Below are positions 32,729-41,215 of a stretch of DNA of 57,480 nucleotides, in pieces. Both the position numbers and the translations under genes were made by a program. Numbering within the stretch: the first letter of the stretch is position 1; each line of letters begins with the position of its first letter. The DNA lies in assembly GCA_964395915.1 (NCBI GenBank), contig CAYNDB010000003.1, forward strand, positions 1-57,480, given 5' to 3'. The notes under the pieces were generated by a model. It had not been told where the DNA came from. It searched no databases and was given only the letters and a program-made list of their open reading frames with translations. The stretch comes from CAYNDB01 sp964395915 (lineage in GTDB: Bacteria > Nitrospinota_A > UBA7883 > JAJRTC01).

Positions 32729-33790
32729 TCAACACTTGACGCCGTCTATTTTAAACGGCCAGCTTATTATCCCCCCTTTAAGCGATACGGCGTCGACCCC
32801 GCCAAGCTCCATAATATGAGCCGCGGCCTTGCTTCTTTTTCCGCTTCTGCAATAGGCGATATATATTTTTCCGTTGGATAATTCTTTGAGTCTTTTTCTT
32901 AAATCGTGCAACGGAATGAATATTGAACCAGGTATGCTCGATTCATCTCTTTCCATTTGATGACGCACATCCACAAGCAGCGCTTCACCCTTGTCAATCA
33001 TCTTGATGGCGGTTCGGGAATCCACTTCGTCGATGATCGGGTTTGAAATTATCTCGTCGAAATCGGTTTTTGATAGGGTTAAAACGTTCCCGTCTTCTAC
33101 CATGTTTACGGAATCTCCGGGAAAGGCTCCCGGTCCAACGCACTTTTCCCCGAACACGTCCCCAGGCATGATATCGGCCACTTTTATTTTATTAGAGCCA
33201 TGATTATCGTCACGAATCGCTTCAGCTCTTCCATGTATTAAAACGTAATAAGCAGGCTCGGATTTGCCGTCGAAGCAGAGGTTTTGACCCTTGTCGACCT
33301 TCTGTAGCCGCATGCGCTTGATAGCCTCTATAAGGCTCTGAAGGGGGAGACGCTGGAAAGCGAGGGTATTGCGGATATGTTCAATTCTATACCTTGTTTC
33401 GGTGTCATCGCTATCGAGGGTGTGCCCAAGCTCGTCCCACAAAAGAAGATAGTCGAACATACCGCTGTTCGCGTGGCATACAATTGAGTTTCTTCTGGCG
33501 TGGATTTTAAGGTCGTAAGGCAATGGAGGAGCCAGCAGAGGCTTTGTCTGTGTGTCCTGCGCCTTTACAATGGAGGCGCTTTCCAGGTAATGTTTTATTT
33601 TTACCTCACCTTCGATGACGTACAAATAGTCTCGCCCGGTGGACCCTTTCAAGGTCATACCCTCTCCCTCCTTTAGTTGAATAACCCGCATGGCGTCGAA
33701 AGCTTCTTTTGCGCGTTTTGTGGAAAGGAGACGGAAGGGATAATAATTCTGAGTTATATTCGAAACAATCGATCTTATATCAATCGCCAT
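32729..33790 (-). CDS. cNMP-binding/rhodanese protein (copy 1)
   Basis: A 353-residue protein of two cyclic-nucleotide-binding-like domains (about 30-75 and 165-255) and a C-terminal rhodanese domain (about 258-350) with the active-site loop YCRSGKRSKAAA containing the catalytic cysteine. It shows no HTH. Its neighbour at 33922-34980 has the same architecture and is clearly homologous over the full length, so this is a tandem duplication. Rhodanese domains transfer sulfane sulfur; the pairing with cNMP domains suggests a ligand-gated sulfur carrier. It lies 131 bp after copy 2. Confidence 0.86.
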   Translation of the reverse strand: MAIDIRSIVSNITQNYYPFRLLSTKRAKEAFDAMRVIQLKEGEGMTLKGSTGRDYLYVIEGEVKIKHYLESASIVKAQDTQTKPLLAPPLPYDLKIHARRNSIVCHANSGMFDYLLLWDELGHTLDSDDTETRYRIEHIRNTLAFQRLPLQSLIEAIKRMRLQKVDKGQNLCFDGKSEPAYYVLIHGRAEAIRDDNHGSNKIKVADIMPGDVFGEKCVGPGAFPGDSVNMVEDGNVLTLSKTDFDEIISNPIIDEVDSRTAIKMIDKGEALLVDVRHQMERDESSIPGSIFIPLHDLRKRLKELSNGKIYIAYCRSGKRSKAAAHIMELGGVDAVSLKGGIISWPFKIDGVKC

Positions 33791-33921
33791 ATCTTTTAAG
33801 ATAAAATATATTTTTGAATTATCAGTTGTTCATCTCTCATTATACCCCAGTATATTAATTTCAGGGTGAGGATATCCCGGAGAAAAGTATCTTTGAAACA
33901 ACAAGCTTTGTTTGGCGGGTA

Positions 33922-34980
33922 TTAGTATGTGTCTCCAACGATTTTATGAGGCCAGCCGATTATCCCGCCCGAAAGCGATAGGGCCTGGATATTTCCTTGT
34001 TCCAGTATTTGCGTGGCCACACGGCTTCTTCTGCCACTCCGGCAATAAACGATATATTTTTTATCTTTGGAAAGCTCGTTCATCCGTTTCCTGAGGTCGT
34101 GCAGAGGAATAAATGTGGAGCCTGGCAGACACGATTCTTCCCGCTCCATTTCATAACGGATATCCAGAAATTCCGCGCCGCAATCCATCATTTCTTTCGC
34201 TGTTTCCGGGGCGACCTCATCTATGAACCGGTAGTTCAGTATTTTTTCGAAAACCTTTTGGGGCAAGGAAAGTAATGTGGAATCTTCAATTATTTTCACC
34301 GGAGCAAAAGCAACGGCGCCAAGACCCACGGCCTCCTTGCCAAATACGTCTCCAGGTGTGATATCGGCTACTTTTACTTCTTCGCCATCTGGATGGTCGG
34401 CGCTGTACGCCTCGCCTTTGCCAGACTCCAAAATGTAGTATGCGTTGAAAGAGCCGTTGTCACAGCAAAGCCGTGTTCCTTTTTCAATATGTACTGTTTC
34501 CATTTGGCTGACGGCCTCGGCGATACTTTGGATAGGGAGGCGCTGCAACGCAAGAACATTGCGCATATTTTCAATTCGATTCCTTGTTTTATCGTCCTCT
34601 TTGTCGATTAAATATTTGAGCTCATCCCAAAAAAGGAGGTAGTCGAACATCAAGCTGTCCGCATGGCAGATAACGGAGTCTTTTTTTGCGACTATTTTGA
34701 TTTCGTATGGAAAGGGCGGAATGAAGCTTGGTTTTGAGTCTGACCATTTCGCCTTGATTACCGCAGTGTCGTCCAGGTCGTGTTCGGTTTCCACCTCTCC
34801 TTCTATTACATATAGATAATCCCGCCCCTTGCTCCCTCTAAGGAACAAAGTTTCGCCACGCCTGATTTCCAGGATTCGCATTGTGTCGAAAGCTTCTCTT
34901 GCCCGGCCGGAAGATAGCAGCCGAAATGGATAGTAGTTCTGGATTATGTTTAAGGCGATTGATCTTGTATCAATAGTCAT
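33922..34980 (-). CDS. cNMP-binding/rhodanese protein (copy 2)
   Basis: A 352-residue paralogue of copy 1 with the same layout: cNMP-like domain near 30-75, a second near 160-250 (VADITPGDVFGKEAVG) and a rhodanese domain with loop YCRSGRRSRVAT. It begins 12 bp after the beta-barrel gene, so it is probably the last gene of the TetR-RND operon. Both copies open with IDTRSI/IDIRSI and contain NYYPFRLLS. The ligand and role are unknown; such proteins can link redox or sulfur state to membrane function. Confidence 0.86.
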   Translation of the reverse strand: MTIDTRSIALNIIQNYYPFRLLSSGRAREAFDTMRILEIRRGETLFLRGSKGRDYLYVIEGEVETEHDLDDTAVIKAKWSDSKPSFIPPFPYEIKIVAKKDSVICHADSLMFDYLLFWDELKYLIDKEDDKTRNRIENMRNVLALQRLPIQSIAEAVSQMETVHIEKGTRLCCDNGSFNAYYILESGKGEAYSADHPDGEEVKVADITPGDVFGKEAVGLGAVAFAPVKIIEDSTLLSLPQKVFEKILNYRFIDEVAPETAKEMMDCGAEFLDIRYEMEREESCLPGSTFIPLHDLRKRMNELSKDKKYIVYCRSGRRSRVATQILEQGNIQALSLSGGIIGWPHKIVGDTY

Positions 34981-34992
34981 CTTTTCGCGTCG

Positions 34993-36390
34993 TTAAAAGG
35001 AAAGCTTCAGGTTTAAAAACAACCTGTCATTGCCCCCTATATTCTGGGAAAATGCGTAATTACCGGATTGATAGGCGACCCATCCACCTGTCACAGATAA
35101 TGAATCTGATACATCATACTCCATAGAGAAACGTTGAACGCCACCGCCTTCGCCCTGCCAGCCGAAAATGATAACCAGAGCCAGTATGTGTACCCTGTCA
35201 TGCATGAAATCCCTGTTGTACCGTATAGCTAGCTGAACCTCGTCTTCACGCGCAAGGTCAGGGGGGAGGGCTAAATTTTGCCCAAATCCATATATATGTC
35301 GATTAGCAACTTCAAAGGAGATCATTGACTCGGTAAATCCGGAATATTCCACTCCCGCAAGGGTGTCGAGCCGGGATTTTTGTTCTCCTGGAGCGTTGAA
35401 AAACCGAAATCCTCTAAAGAGAGCGATTTCGGTTTTTAAAAGCCAGTTTCCGAGCGCTAAATTTGCCGCTGTTCCAAGCATGGTCAAGCGGCTGTGCGAC
35501 CTTGTTATTAAAGCGCCATTCCGCTTCAAGTAAGGCCGATCGTTAAAAACGTTTGCCAGATGAAAAGAGATATCCCATCCTCTGAAAATACCACTTAACG
35601 CCAAAGCGTATTCCGTGTTATTAAAACTGTCTGGAGGAATATCCTCTTTGGGTGGCTGGAAATTATAAGTGTAGAAGTCACTTCCATATGCGGGGATTTT
35701 ATCGAATCGTATTTCATGGATTGCTATCGCGGACAAATCCCAACGACCAAAATAATAATCAAGCTTGGTCATAAACAGAGGCAGACGGAGGTCTTCGATA
35801 TCCACCATTCCTGGCTCGCGGTTATCCAGAGGGGTTAAAATATCGAGCACACGAATATTATCCGATTTACCCCATGCCACAATCTGTCTGCCTATCTTAA
35901 TGTCTATGTTTGATGATACTTTCCCAAGTATGTAAAAGTCGCGCAGCTCCACCTCATCTTCGTAAGTGTTAAGCGTATCGTTTGTATATTCACCCCTTCC
36001 GTTTATAGCATATGAAGCGTCATAAAATCCCTTGCCCCTGATAAAGGCCTTCCAGTCGTCCGCAAGGCGAGTGTCTAGCTCAAGCAAAAGCTCGGCGCGA
36101 AGCCTTGATAAACCGCGATAATCGGTTGCGCCTTCTTCTGGAGCCTTATGGGAGTAGTTGTATGCTGTGGAGAGTGTGGAGGACCCTGTCATATCGAAAG
36201 CCGATTTTTCATATTCGGCTTTCGGTGGCTTTTCTTTTTTTATTTCAGGTGGAGCATCCTCGAACCCGCCAAGTATATCTTCAAGGGTTTCTGTCTGCTT
36301 CGGGGAGGTTTGTTGGGCTGATGATGTAGAGGTAAAAAACCCACTCGGCGTAAAGATAATGACGAGAACGAAGCCGAATACCCTTCGCAT
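34993..36390 (-). CDS. Outer-membrane beta-barrel protein of the RND operon (DUF1302-like)
   Basis: A 465-residue protein with a signal peptide in the first about 25 residues, a Lys/Pro-rich linker (about 30-60) and a long beta-barrel region with alternating hydrophobic strands. The block GRQIVAWGKSDNIRVLD is typical of the DUF1302 porin-like family found with MMPL exporters and LolA-like proteins. The C-terminus ends LKLSF, an outer-membrane insertion signature (final Phe). I start it at the ATG at 36390; the frame is open upstream into the LolA-like gene. It begins 13 bp after that gene. Confidence 0.85.
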   Translation of the reverse strand: MRRVFGFVLVIIFTPSGFFTSTSSAQQTSPKQTETLEDILGGFEDAPPEIKKEKPPKAEYEKSAFDMTGSSTLSTAYNYSHKAPEEGATDYRGLSRLRAELLLELDTRLADDWKAFIRGKGFYDASYAINGRGEYTNDTLNTYEDEVELRDFYILGKVSSNIDIKIGRQIVAWGKSDNIRVLDILTPLDNREPGMVDIEDLRLPLFMTKLDYYFGRWDLSAIAIHEIRFDKIPAYGSDFYTYNFQPPKEDIPPDSFNNTEYALALSGIFRGWDISFHLANVFNDRPYLKRNGALITRSHSRLTMLGTAANLALGNWLLKTEIALFRGFRFFNAPGEQKSRLDTLAGVEYSGFTESMISFEVANRHIYGFGQNLALPPDLAREDEVQLAIRYNRDFMHDRVHILALVIIFGWQGEGGGVQRFSMEYDVSDSLSVTGGWVAYQSGNYAFSQNIGGNDRLFLNLKLSF

Positions 36391-36403
36391 ATTGCGCAAT
36401 ACC

Positions 36404-37207
36404 TTACAACCCTTTTTCAAGCCGCCGAATCGTGAACATGTCGACTCCAAGATCCTGATTGTATTTTACGTTATGAAACTTCAATATCGTGCTGTGCTCG
36501 GTCTTTTTCCCTTTTTTTGTTGTCATATGGATTTCTGTATTTGTCCAGATACCGTCGATCAACTCAAGTCTTTTTACGTCCATATATTTAAGTCTTTTCC
36601 CTTTTTTTACCCAGTTGACCGAGCGCACCACGATGTAGTTGTCCTGACGCACAAAAACCACGGTTTTTGTATACCCTAATTCATCTATTACTTTCTCAGA
36701 CCGCGGTAGCGCTTGTATAAGCCATACTTTTTGTCCCCTGACGTCGCCTTCTTTTAGAAGCTTGTAATCGTAATCATCCAGATCACGCGATGTCATATCC
36801 GCGTAACTGAAATCCGATCCCATGAAGCTGCCGCTTTTATCAGACGACGCTATCCGCTTTGTTTTTCGCAGAGCCGGAAGATAAAGCCATTGGTCATCGT
36901 CTTTTTCAGGGTCGTCATAGTCGTAGGTCAAAAATCCTGTATTTTTTACATCTGGCGGGTGGAGAAAGAACAAAATCCTGTATTCATTCTCCCCGAAATC
37001 TTTGGTGAAAGACCGTATTTTGCGTCTTCGCTCGCTTTTGTTTCGGTCGATCAATATCATTTCCATATCGGATGCAATGTTGTCGCCATCGTTTCTTGCG
37101 TCCACCTTTTCCATGATTTCTCTTGCTTTTGGGTCGTCGGCCAGCGCATACGATGGAAACGAAAGCGACATTATCAGCGTCGCGACGACAAGATTAAACT
37201 TTTTCAT
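36404..37207 (-). CDS. LolA-like outer-membrane lipoprotein-sorting protein, module B
   Basis: A 267-residue periplasmic carrier with a signal peptide ending near residue 23 (YALA/DD). The motifs DDQWLYLPALRKTKRI and GSFMGSDFSYAD match the paralogue at 30.7-31.5 kb almost residue for residue, so the two modules share ancestry. It overlaps the exporter gene by 4 bp (ATGA), and is followed by the beta-barrel gene. Confidence 0.89.
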   Translation of the reverse strand: MKKFNLVVATLIMSLSFPSYALADDPKAREIMEKVDARNDGDNIASDMEMILIDRNKSERRRKIRSFTKDFGENEYRILFFLHPPDVKNTGFLTYDYDDPEKDDDQWLYLPALRKTKRIASSDKSGSFMGSDFSYADMTSRDLDDYDYKLLKEGDVRGQKVWLIQALPRSEKVIDELGYTKTVVFVRQDNYIVVRSVNWVKKGKRLKYMDVKRLELIDGIWTNTEIHMTTKKGKKTEHSTILKFHNVKYNQDLGVDMFTIRRLEKGL

Positions 37208-39633
37208 ATGGACTGAATACCTCGTTTATTTTCAATCGGTTTTGATACAAGGGTCATGATAGCCGGAGCCAGAAGGAAATCCGCTAGCAAAGCTATGATA
37301 ATGGCTATTCCGGTCAGCAGGCCGAAGTAGAAAAGGTTATTGAGCGACGCAAACATGAAAATGAAAAAACCCATGGAAAGAACGATACTGGTAACCAGCA
37401 TCGCCCGTCCGGCTGTAAGCAACGTATGCCTTGTCGCTTCACGAGCGTCTCCAGTTTGCTGATAATAACGGCGGAAATTGTGCATGAAATGAACGGTGTC
37501 ATCCACGGCCAGCCCGATGGCGATGGAGCCTATGAGCATGTTGAACATATCCATCGGTATATCGAGCATCCCCATTATGCCAAGCACCACTACAATCGGT
37601 GTGATGTTAGGTATCATGCTGAGCAGCCCGATTTTAAAATCGCCGATCAGCAGTATCATCATCAGTGTTATGACCACGCCTGCGATCATATAGCTTTGCG
37701 CGGCGCTTAGCATGGCGGCGTATATCGTTCTGCCAAAAATTGGAATCATGCCCGTGATAGTAAACTCTACTTTGTCCCCGAAAGTTTCATTGAACTTGTG
37801 TTCAATTTCTTTCATGAAACCTTCATATTTCGTAGCGTCCACCCAGGGAGCTTTCACTGTGAATCGCGCTTTTTGAAACCTGCTGTCTACGACATCCTCG
37901 AGGTCGTCTGACCCTGAGTTTTCGAAAAGAAGAAATTCCTGAGCGATAAGCTTTTTATCTTTTGGAATAGCGTAATACTCATCCCTGTTTTCGTTTAACG
38001 CTTTATGAATTTCTTTTAATATGTCAGCTACAGACCATGCCTTGCCGACGAACACTCCCTCCTGTTTTATCTGTTCAATCTCAGCGCCCAATTTGTCCAG
38101 ACCGTTTAGAATCTCAGGATTGTATAGTCCGTTCTCTTTTCCTGTGTCAATCACCACTTCAAGAGCCACTGTGCCTTTAAGCTCGCTGTCGATAAGCTTC
38201 GTAGCTTTTTTTACAGGCATGTTTTCCGGCAGCCATACTATAGGATTGTGCGAGAACCTTATTGAAGACGCGAATATCAGGGAAACAACGATAACAACAA
38301 AACTTGCGGCCACGATTCTTTTCGGATGACCTGTCGAAAAATCGGCTATGGAAATCAAAATATTATCCATTGTGTCATGCCGTCCTTTATCGACGTTTTT
38401 CACTTTGGCTTTTAGCGGGATCAGCGAAATTAAAGCAGGAAGCAGAATGATTGTGTATATGAGGGCAAGCATCACACCTGCGCTCGCAAATATGCCAAGA
38501 TCGGCTATCGGGGCCACCTTAGCCATGGAGAAGGACGCAAGCCCGGCCGCAGTTGTGAAGCTGGTCATAATTATAGCGAGGCCGGAATGCCCCATTGCGT
38601 ATACGATGGCGTCTTCCTTGCCGTCTCCTTTCTGCAGACGATGGAAAAATATGGCAAGGACATGAACACAGTCTCCCACTCCAACGGCGAGAAGGAACGA
38701 CGGGATAATTTGCGTGGGCAGCTTGATGGCGACACCGAAAAACGCCATTAGCCCGACAGTCGAAAGCAGCGAGAGAATAACAATAACAACCGGCGCGACA
38801 ACAGCCGATATCCTTCTGAATGTGACATATAAAAACAGCATGACCAGAACAAGGGCCATTGCCATGAATTTACGCATATCATTCATCATCGCCCGTTTTA
38901 AATCGTTAGTGAAAACCGGGCTGCCGGCTATTTGAACGGGGAAATCCGGCCCTTCATATTTGGCTATGATCTTACGCGCGGTGTTCACAACTTCGCTGTT
39001 TTCGGCATCGGTCAAAAATTTACGCTCACCCTCATCTTCTGGAGCGGCCGCTTCATCCTCAAATCCGGTGAGCGCATCCTCTTGCGTGTCAACGGAGGAA
39101 TAGGCGTTGGCTTTTATGATTATGGTGGTGAACTTTCCATCCTCCGAAATCAGGAGGTTTTTATATATCGGATTCTCGAGGACTCTCTTTTTTAAAGCTT
39201 TAAGCTCATCATCGTTTTGGGGGAAATTCTCCAGCAGGTCTTCGACAATAAGCTCGTCCGCTTTTCCCCTTGTGTTTCTGGCGTTCACCAGGCTTGTGAT
39301 GTCGTCCAGATGCGGGAGATTGTCCTCCAGGTCTTTATGGAGCGCCGTGAGCTTTTTAAGGAAACCGATATCGAAAACATCGTCGGGTTTTATGGCTATG
39401 ATTACCAGCTCGTCCCTGCCGAACTGGTCGCGGAACTTGTTGTATTCAACCATTACCGGGTCGTCCTTATGCAGGAAGCCTTCGGTGGAGGTGTCTATTG
39501 TTATTTTTGGAATATTTGAGAGGATCGCGCCAATGAAAACGAGCATGACCGCAAGGGTTTTCAGCCTGTGTCTGTACGTAAGGCGTGTAAACCTTCCGAT
39601 CCCTTTTTCTATTCTTCCGCGTATGTCAGACAT
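37204..39633 (-). CDS. RND-superfamily (MMPL-type) exporter, module B
   Basis: An inner-membrane exporter of about 809 residues in the same family as module A, with one helix near residue 30, a first periplasmic loop, five helices (about 255-405), a repeat and five C-terminal helices. The conserved GLAVDDTVHFMHNF sits in the last part. I start it at the ATG at 39633; an upstream GTG at 39645 also lies in frame. The start overlaps the tetR stop by 8 bp. With the LolA-like and beta-barrel proteins it could form a complete envelope-spanning lipid or drug transport route. Confidence 0.88.
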   Translation of the reverse strand: MSDIRGRIEKGIGRFTRLTYRHRLKTLAVMLVFIGAILSNIPKITIDTSTEGFLHKDDPVMVEYNKFRDQFGRDELVIIAIKPDDVFDIGFLKKLTALHKDLEDNLPHLDDITSLVNARNTRGKADELIVEDLLENFPQNDDELKALKKRVLENPIYKNLLISEDGKFTTIIIKANAYSSVDTQEDALTGFEDEAAAPEDEGERKFLTDAENSEVVNTARKIIAKYEGPDFPVQIAGSPVFTNDLKRAMMNDMRKFMAMALVLVMLFLYVTFRRISAVVAPVVIVILSLLSTVGLMAFFGVAIKLPTQIIPSFLLAVGVGDCVHVLAIFFHRLQKGDGKEDAIVYAMGHSGLAIIMTSFTTAAGLASFSMAKVAPIADLGIFASAGVMLALIYTIILLPALISLIPLKAKVKNVDKGRHDTMDNILISIADFSTGHPKRIVAASFVVIVVSLIFASSIRFSHNPIVWLPENMPVKKATKLIDSELKGTVALEVVIDTGKENGLYNPEILNGLDKLGAEIEQIKQEGVFVGKAWSVADILKEIHKALNENRDEYYAIPKDKKLIAQEFLLFENSGSDDLEDVVDSRFQKARFTVKAPWVDATKYEGFMKEIEHKFNETFGDKVEFTITGMIPIFGRTIYAAMLSAAQSYMIAGVVITLMMILLIGDFKIGLLSMIPNITPIVVVLGIMGMLDIPMDMFNMLIGSIAIGLAVDDTVHFMHNFRRYYQQTGDAREATRHTLLTAGRAMLVTSIVLSMGFFIFMFASLNNLFYFGLLTGIAIIIALLADFLLAPAIMTLVSKPIENKRGIQSI

Positions 39634-40080
39634 TTTTCTCGCCACGCTTTTTCAATCCGTCCAGCAATATGGAGGCTATCGCCTCACCTTTTTCAGTTGT
39701 AAAATTTTGCGCGGTCATCTGTTCGCAACCTTTATCCTGAATTTTAACTTTAGTCAGCAAGCGTCCTGACGCGGCGAGAAAATTGACACTGCCGACAATC
39801 ATAAGATGCGTCGTTAAAACGTCCGCATTTTTAAAAACACCCTNNNNNNNNNNNNNNNNNNNNNNNNNNNNNNNNNNNNNNNNNNNNNNNNNNNNNNNNN
39901 NNNNNNNNNNNNNNNNNNNNNNNNNNNNNNNNNNNNNNNNNNNGCCCTGTCGGCGATACTATCCATCCTTGCGCCCGCAAATCCCTTCTCGGCGAATTCC
40001 ACAGACGCCGATTCTATAATGGAGCTTATAGTGGTTCCATCATTTTTAAGGTTGGCGGAAGACTTTTTATCGATGCGCAT
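39626..40080 (-). CDS. TetR-family repressor of the RND operon (contains assembly gap)
   Basis: The N-terminal part (45 residues before the gap) fits the first helices of a TetR HTH domain (ISSIIESASVEFAEKGFAGARM), quoted as ESASVEFAEKGFAGARM, leading into the recognition helix. A 100-N gap removes the rest of the HTH and part of the core. After the gap, 72 residues continue to a TGA at 39626 overlapping the exporter start by 8 bp. Total length as drawn is about 150, below the usual 190-200, so the gap is probably larger than 100 bases. A consensus promoter and a palindromic operator lie just upstream, so it likely represses itself and the whole operon. Confidence 0.85.
39844..39943. other. 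Assembly gap (100 N) inside the tetR gene
   Basis: No flanking 55-bp repeat is present, so bases are really missing and the length of 100 is a placeholder. It removes the end of the DNA-binding domain. Confidence 0.9.
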
Positions 40081-40089
40081 TATTGTAAC

Positions 40090-40103
40090 TAACCAGTTGG
40101 TTA
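40090..40103. promoter_or_regulatory. TetR operator candidate
   Basis: An inverted repeat TAACCA-GT-TGGTTA located 10 bp before the tetR start codon and just past the predicted transcription start. Its form (AACCArnTGGTT) is common for TetR/AcrR operators. Binding here would block transcription of the whole operon. Confidence 0.6.
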
Positions 40104-40115
40104 AACTATACGGTT

Positions 40116-40144
40116 AATTTATGCGTTCTCAGTGTCATTGTCAA
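40116..40144 (-). promoter_or_regulatory. Sigma-70 promoter of the tetR-RND operon
   Basis: On the minus strand a perfect TTGACA (40139-40144) and TAAATT (40116-40121) with the optimal 17-bp spacing. The start would fall near 40109, so the operator at 40090-40103 lies directly downstream. Confidence 0.7.
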
Positions 40145-40262
40145 ACCGAAAAATATCAGGGAATGCAAACTATTGATATATTGGGTGTAAAATCAGTTTA
40201 TTTTGGCGGTTTTGGCAATAGAAAAATGGATGGAGTGAAAATAGCGGTATGGAGAGCGCCTA

Positions 40263-41213
40263 TCAGGCCCGGGCTTTTTTGTTCTTTTTGCTTTTGGATC
40301 TGTTCTGCCCGCCTGGGCTTGCTGAAAAACTTTTCCAGAGCAGAAGAGTCGGAGTGGCTACAAATATGGAGGAATAGGTGCCGATGCCCACCCCGACGAG
40401 CAGAGCGAACGCAAAATCGTGTATCACCTCGCCACCCAGGAAAAATATCGATAGCACAACAAAAAGAGTTGTGCCGGAAGTTAAAAGCGTCCGGCTTAAT
40501 GTCTGGTTTATGGAGAGGTTCATCATATGTTCTATCGGAATACCACGTTTCAGGCGCATAGTTTCACGAATACGGTCGAACACCACGATCGTATCGTTAA
40601 GGGAGTATCCTATCACCGTAAGCAAAGCCGCTATTACCGTAAGTGAAAATTCCTTGTCGAACACGGAGAACGCGCCGACAGTGATTATGGTGTCGTGGAG
40701 AAGGGCGATTATAGCCGCCATGCCAAACTTGAACTCGAACCTAAATGTGATATAGAGCAAAATCCCGGCAAGTGAATAAATAAGCGCCAGCATCGCTTTT
40801 TGCCTCAGGTCGCCGCCAACCTTTGGTCCAACCATTTCGACGCGTTCCACAATAAAGCTATCACCATACTTGTCACGCAGCGCCTGTTCTACTTTTTGAG
40901 CTTGGGTAGCCTCCTTACCCAGCTCGTCCGCCTGACTGACATGAATGAGTATTTCTTCCGGAGCGCCGAACTCTTGCAGACTGAAATCTCCAAGGTCAAG
41001 GTTTCCCAGCGTCTTTCGAACTTCCACCACCGGAACCGGTTCTTTGAATTTTAGCTGGATCAGCGTCCCACCCACGAAATCGATGCCATAGTTGGGGCCA
41101 CCATGCAATATCAGGGAGCCTATGGAAATGAGGATAAGTGTAACAGAGAAAATGGCCGCCAGCTTGCGCTTGCCGAGAAAGTCTATTTTGGTTTCGCGGT
41201 TTAGTAATCTCAT
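40263..41213 (-). CDS. secF: Protein-export membrane protein SecF
   Basis: SecF with SecD forms the membrane complex that uses proton motive force to finish Sec export. The 316-residue protein has a first helix (about 18-36), a periplasmic domain and five more helices, with GYSLNDTIVVFDRIRE as the conserved cytoplasmic signature. The C-terminus is strongly basic (RSKSKKNKKARA), another lysine-rich tail in this window but a short one. It begins 2 bp after secD. Confidence 0.96.
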   Translation of the reverse strand: MRLLNRETKIDFLGKRKLAAIFSVTLILISIGSLILHGGPNYGIDFVGGTLIQLKFKEPVPVVEVRKTLGNLDLGDFSLQEFGAPEEILIHVSQADELGKEATQAQKVEQALRDKYGDSFIVERVEMVGPKVGGDLRQKAMLALIYSLAGILLYITFRFEFKFGMAAIIALLHDTIITVGAFSVFDKEFSLTVIAALLTVIGYSLNDTIVVFDRIRETMRLKRGIPIEHMMNLSINQTLSRTLLTSGTTLFVVLSIFFLGGEVIHDFAFALLVGVGIGTYSSIFVATPTLLLWKSFSASPGGQNRSKSKKNKKARA

Positions 41214-41215
41214 TT

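Noticed and set aside
40255..40290. Terminator at the secF end (GCCCGGGC followed by T-run on the plus strand)
   Set aside because: The T-run is on the wrong strand for secF and the stem is only a short palindrome inside its last codons.
40121..40561. Plus-strand frame of 146 residues over the tetR promoter and secF end
   Set aside because: It runs antisense to secF and through the tetR promoter and has no family features.
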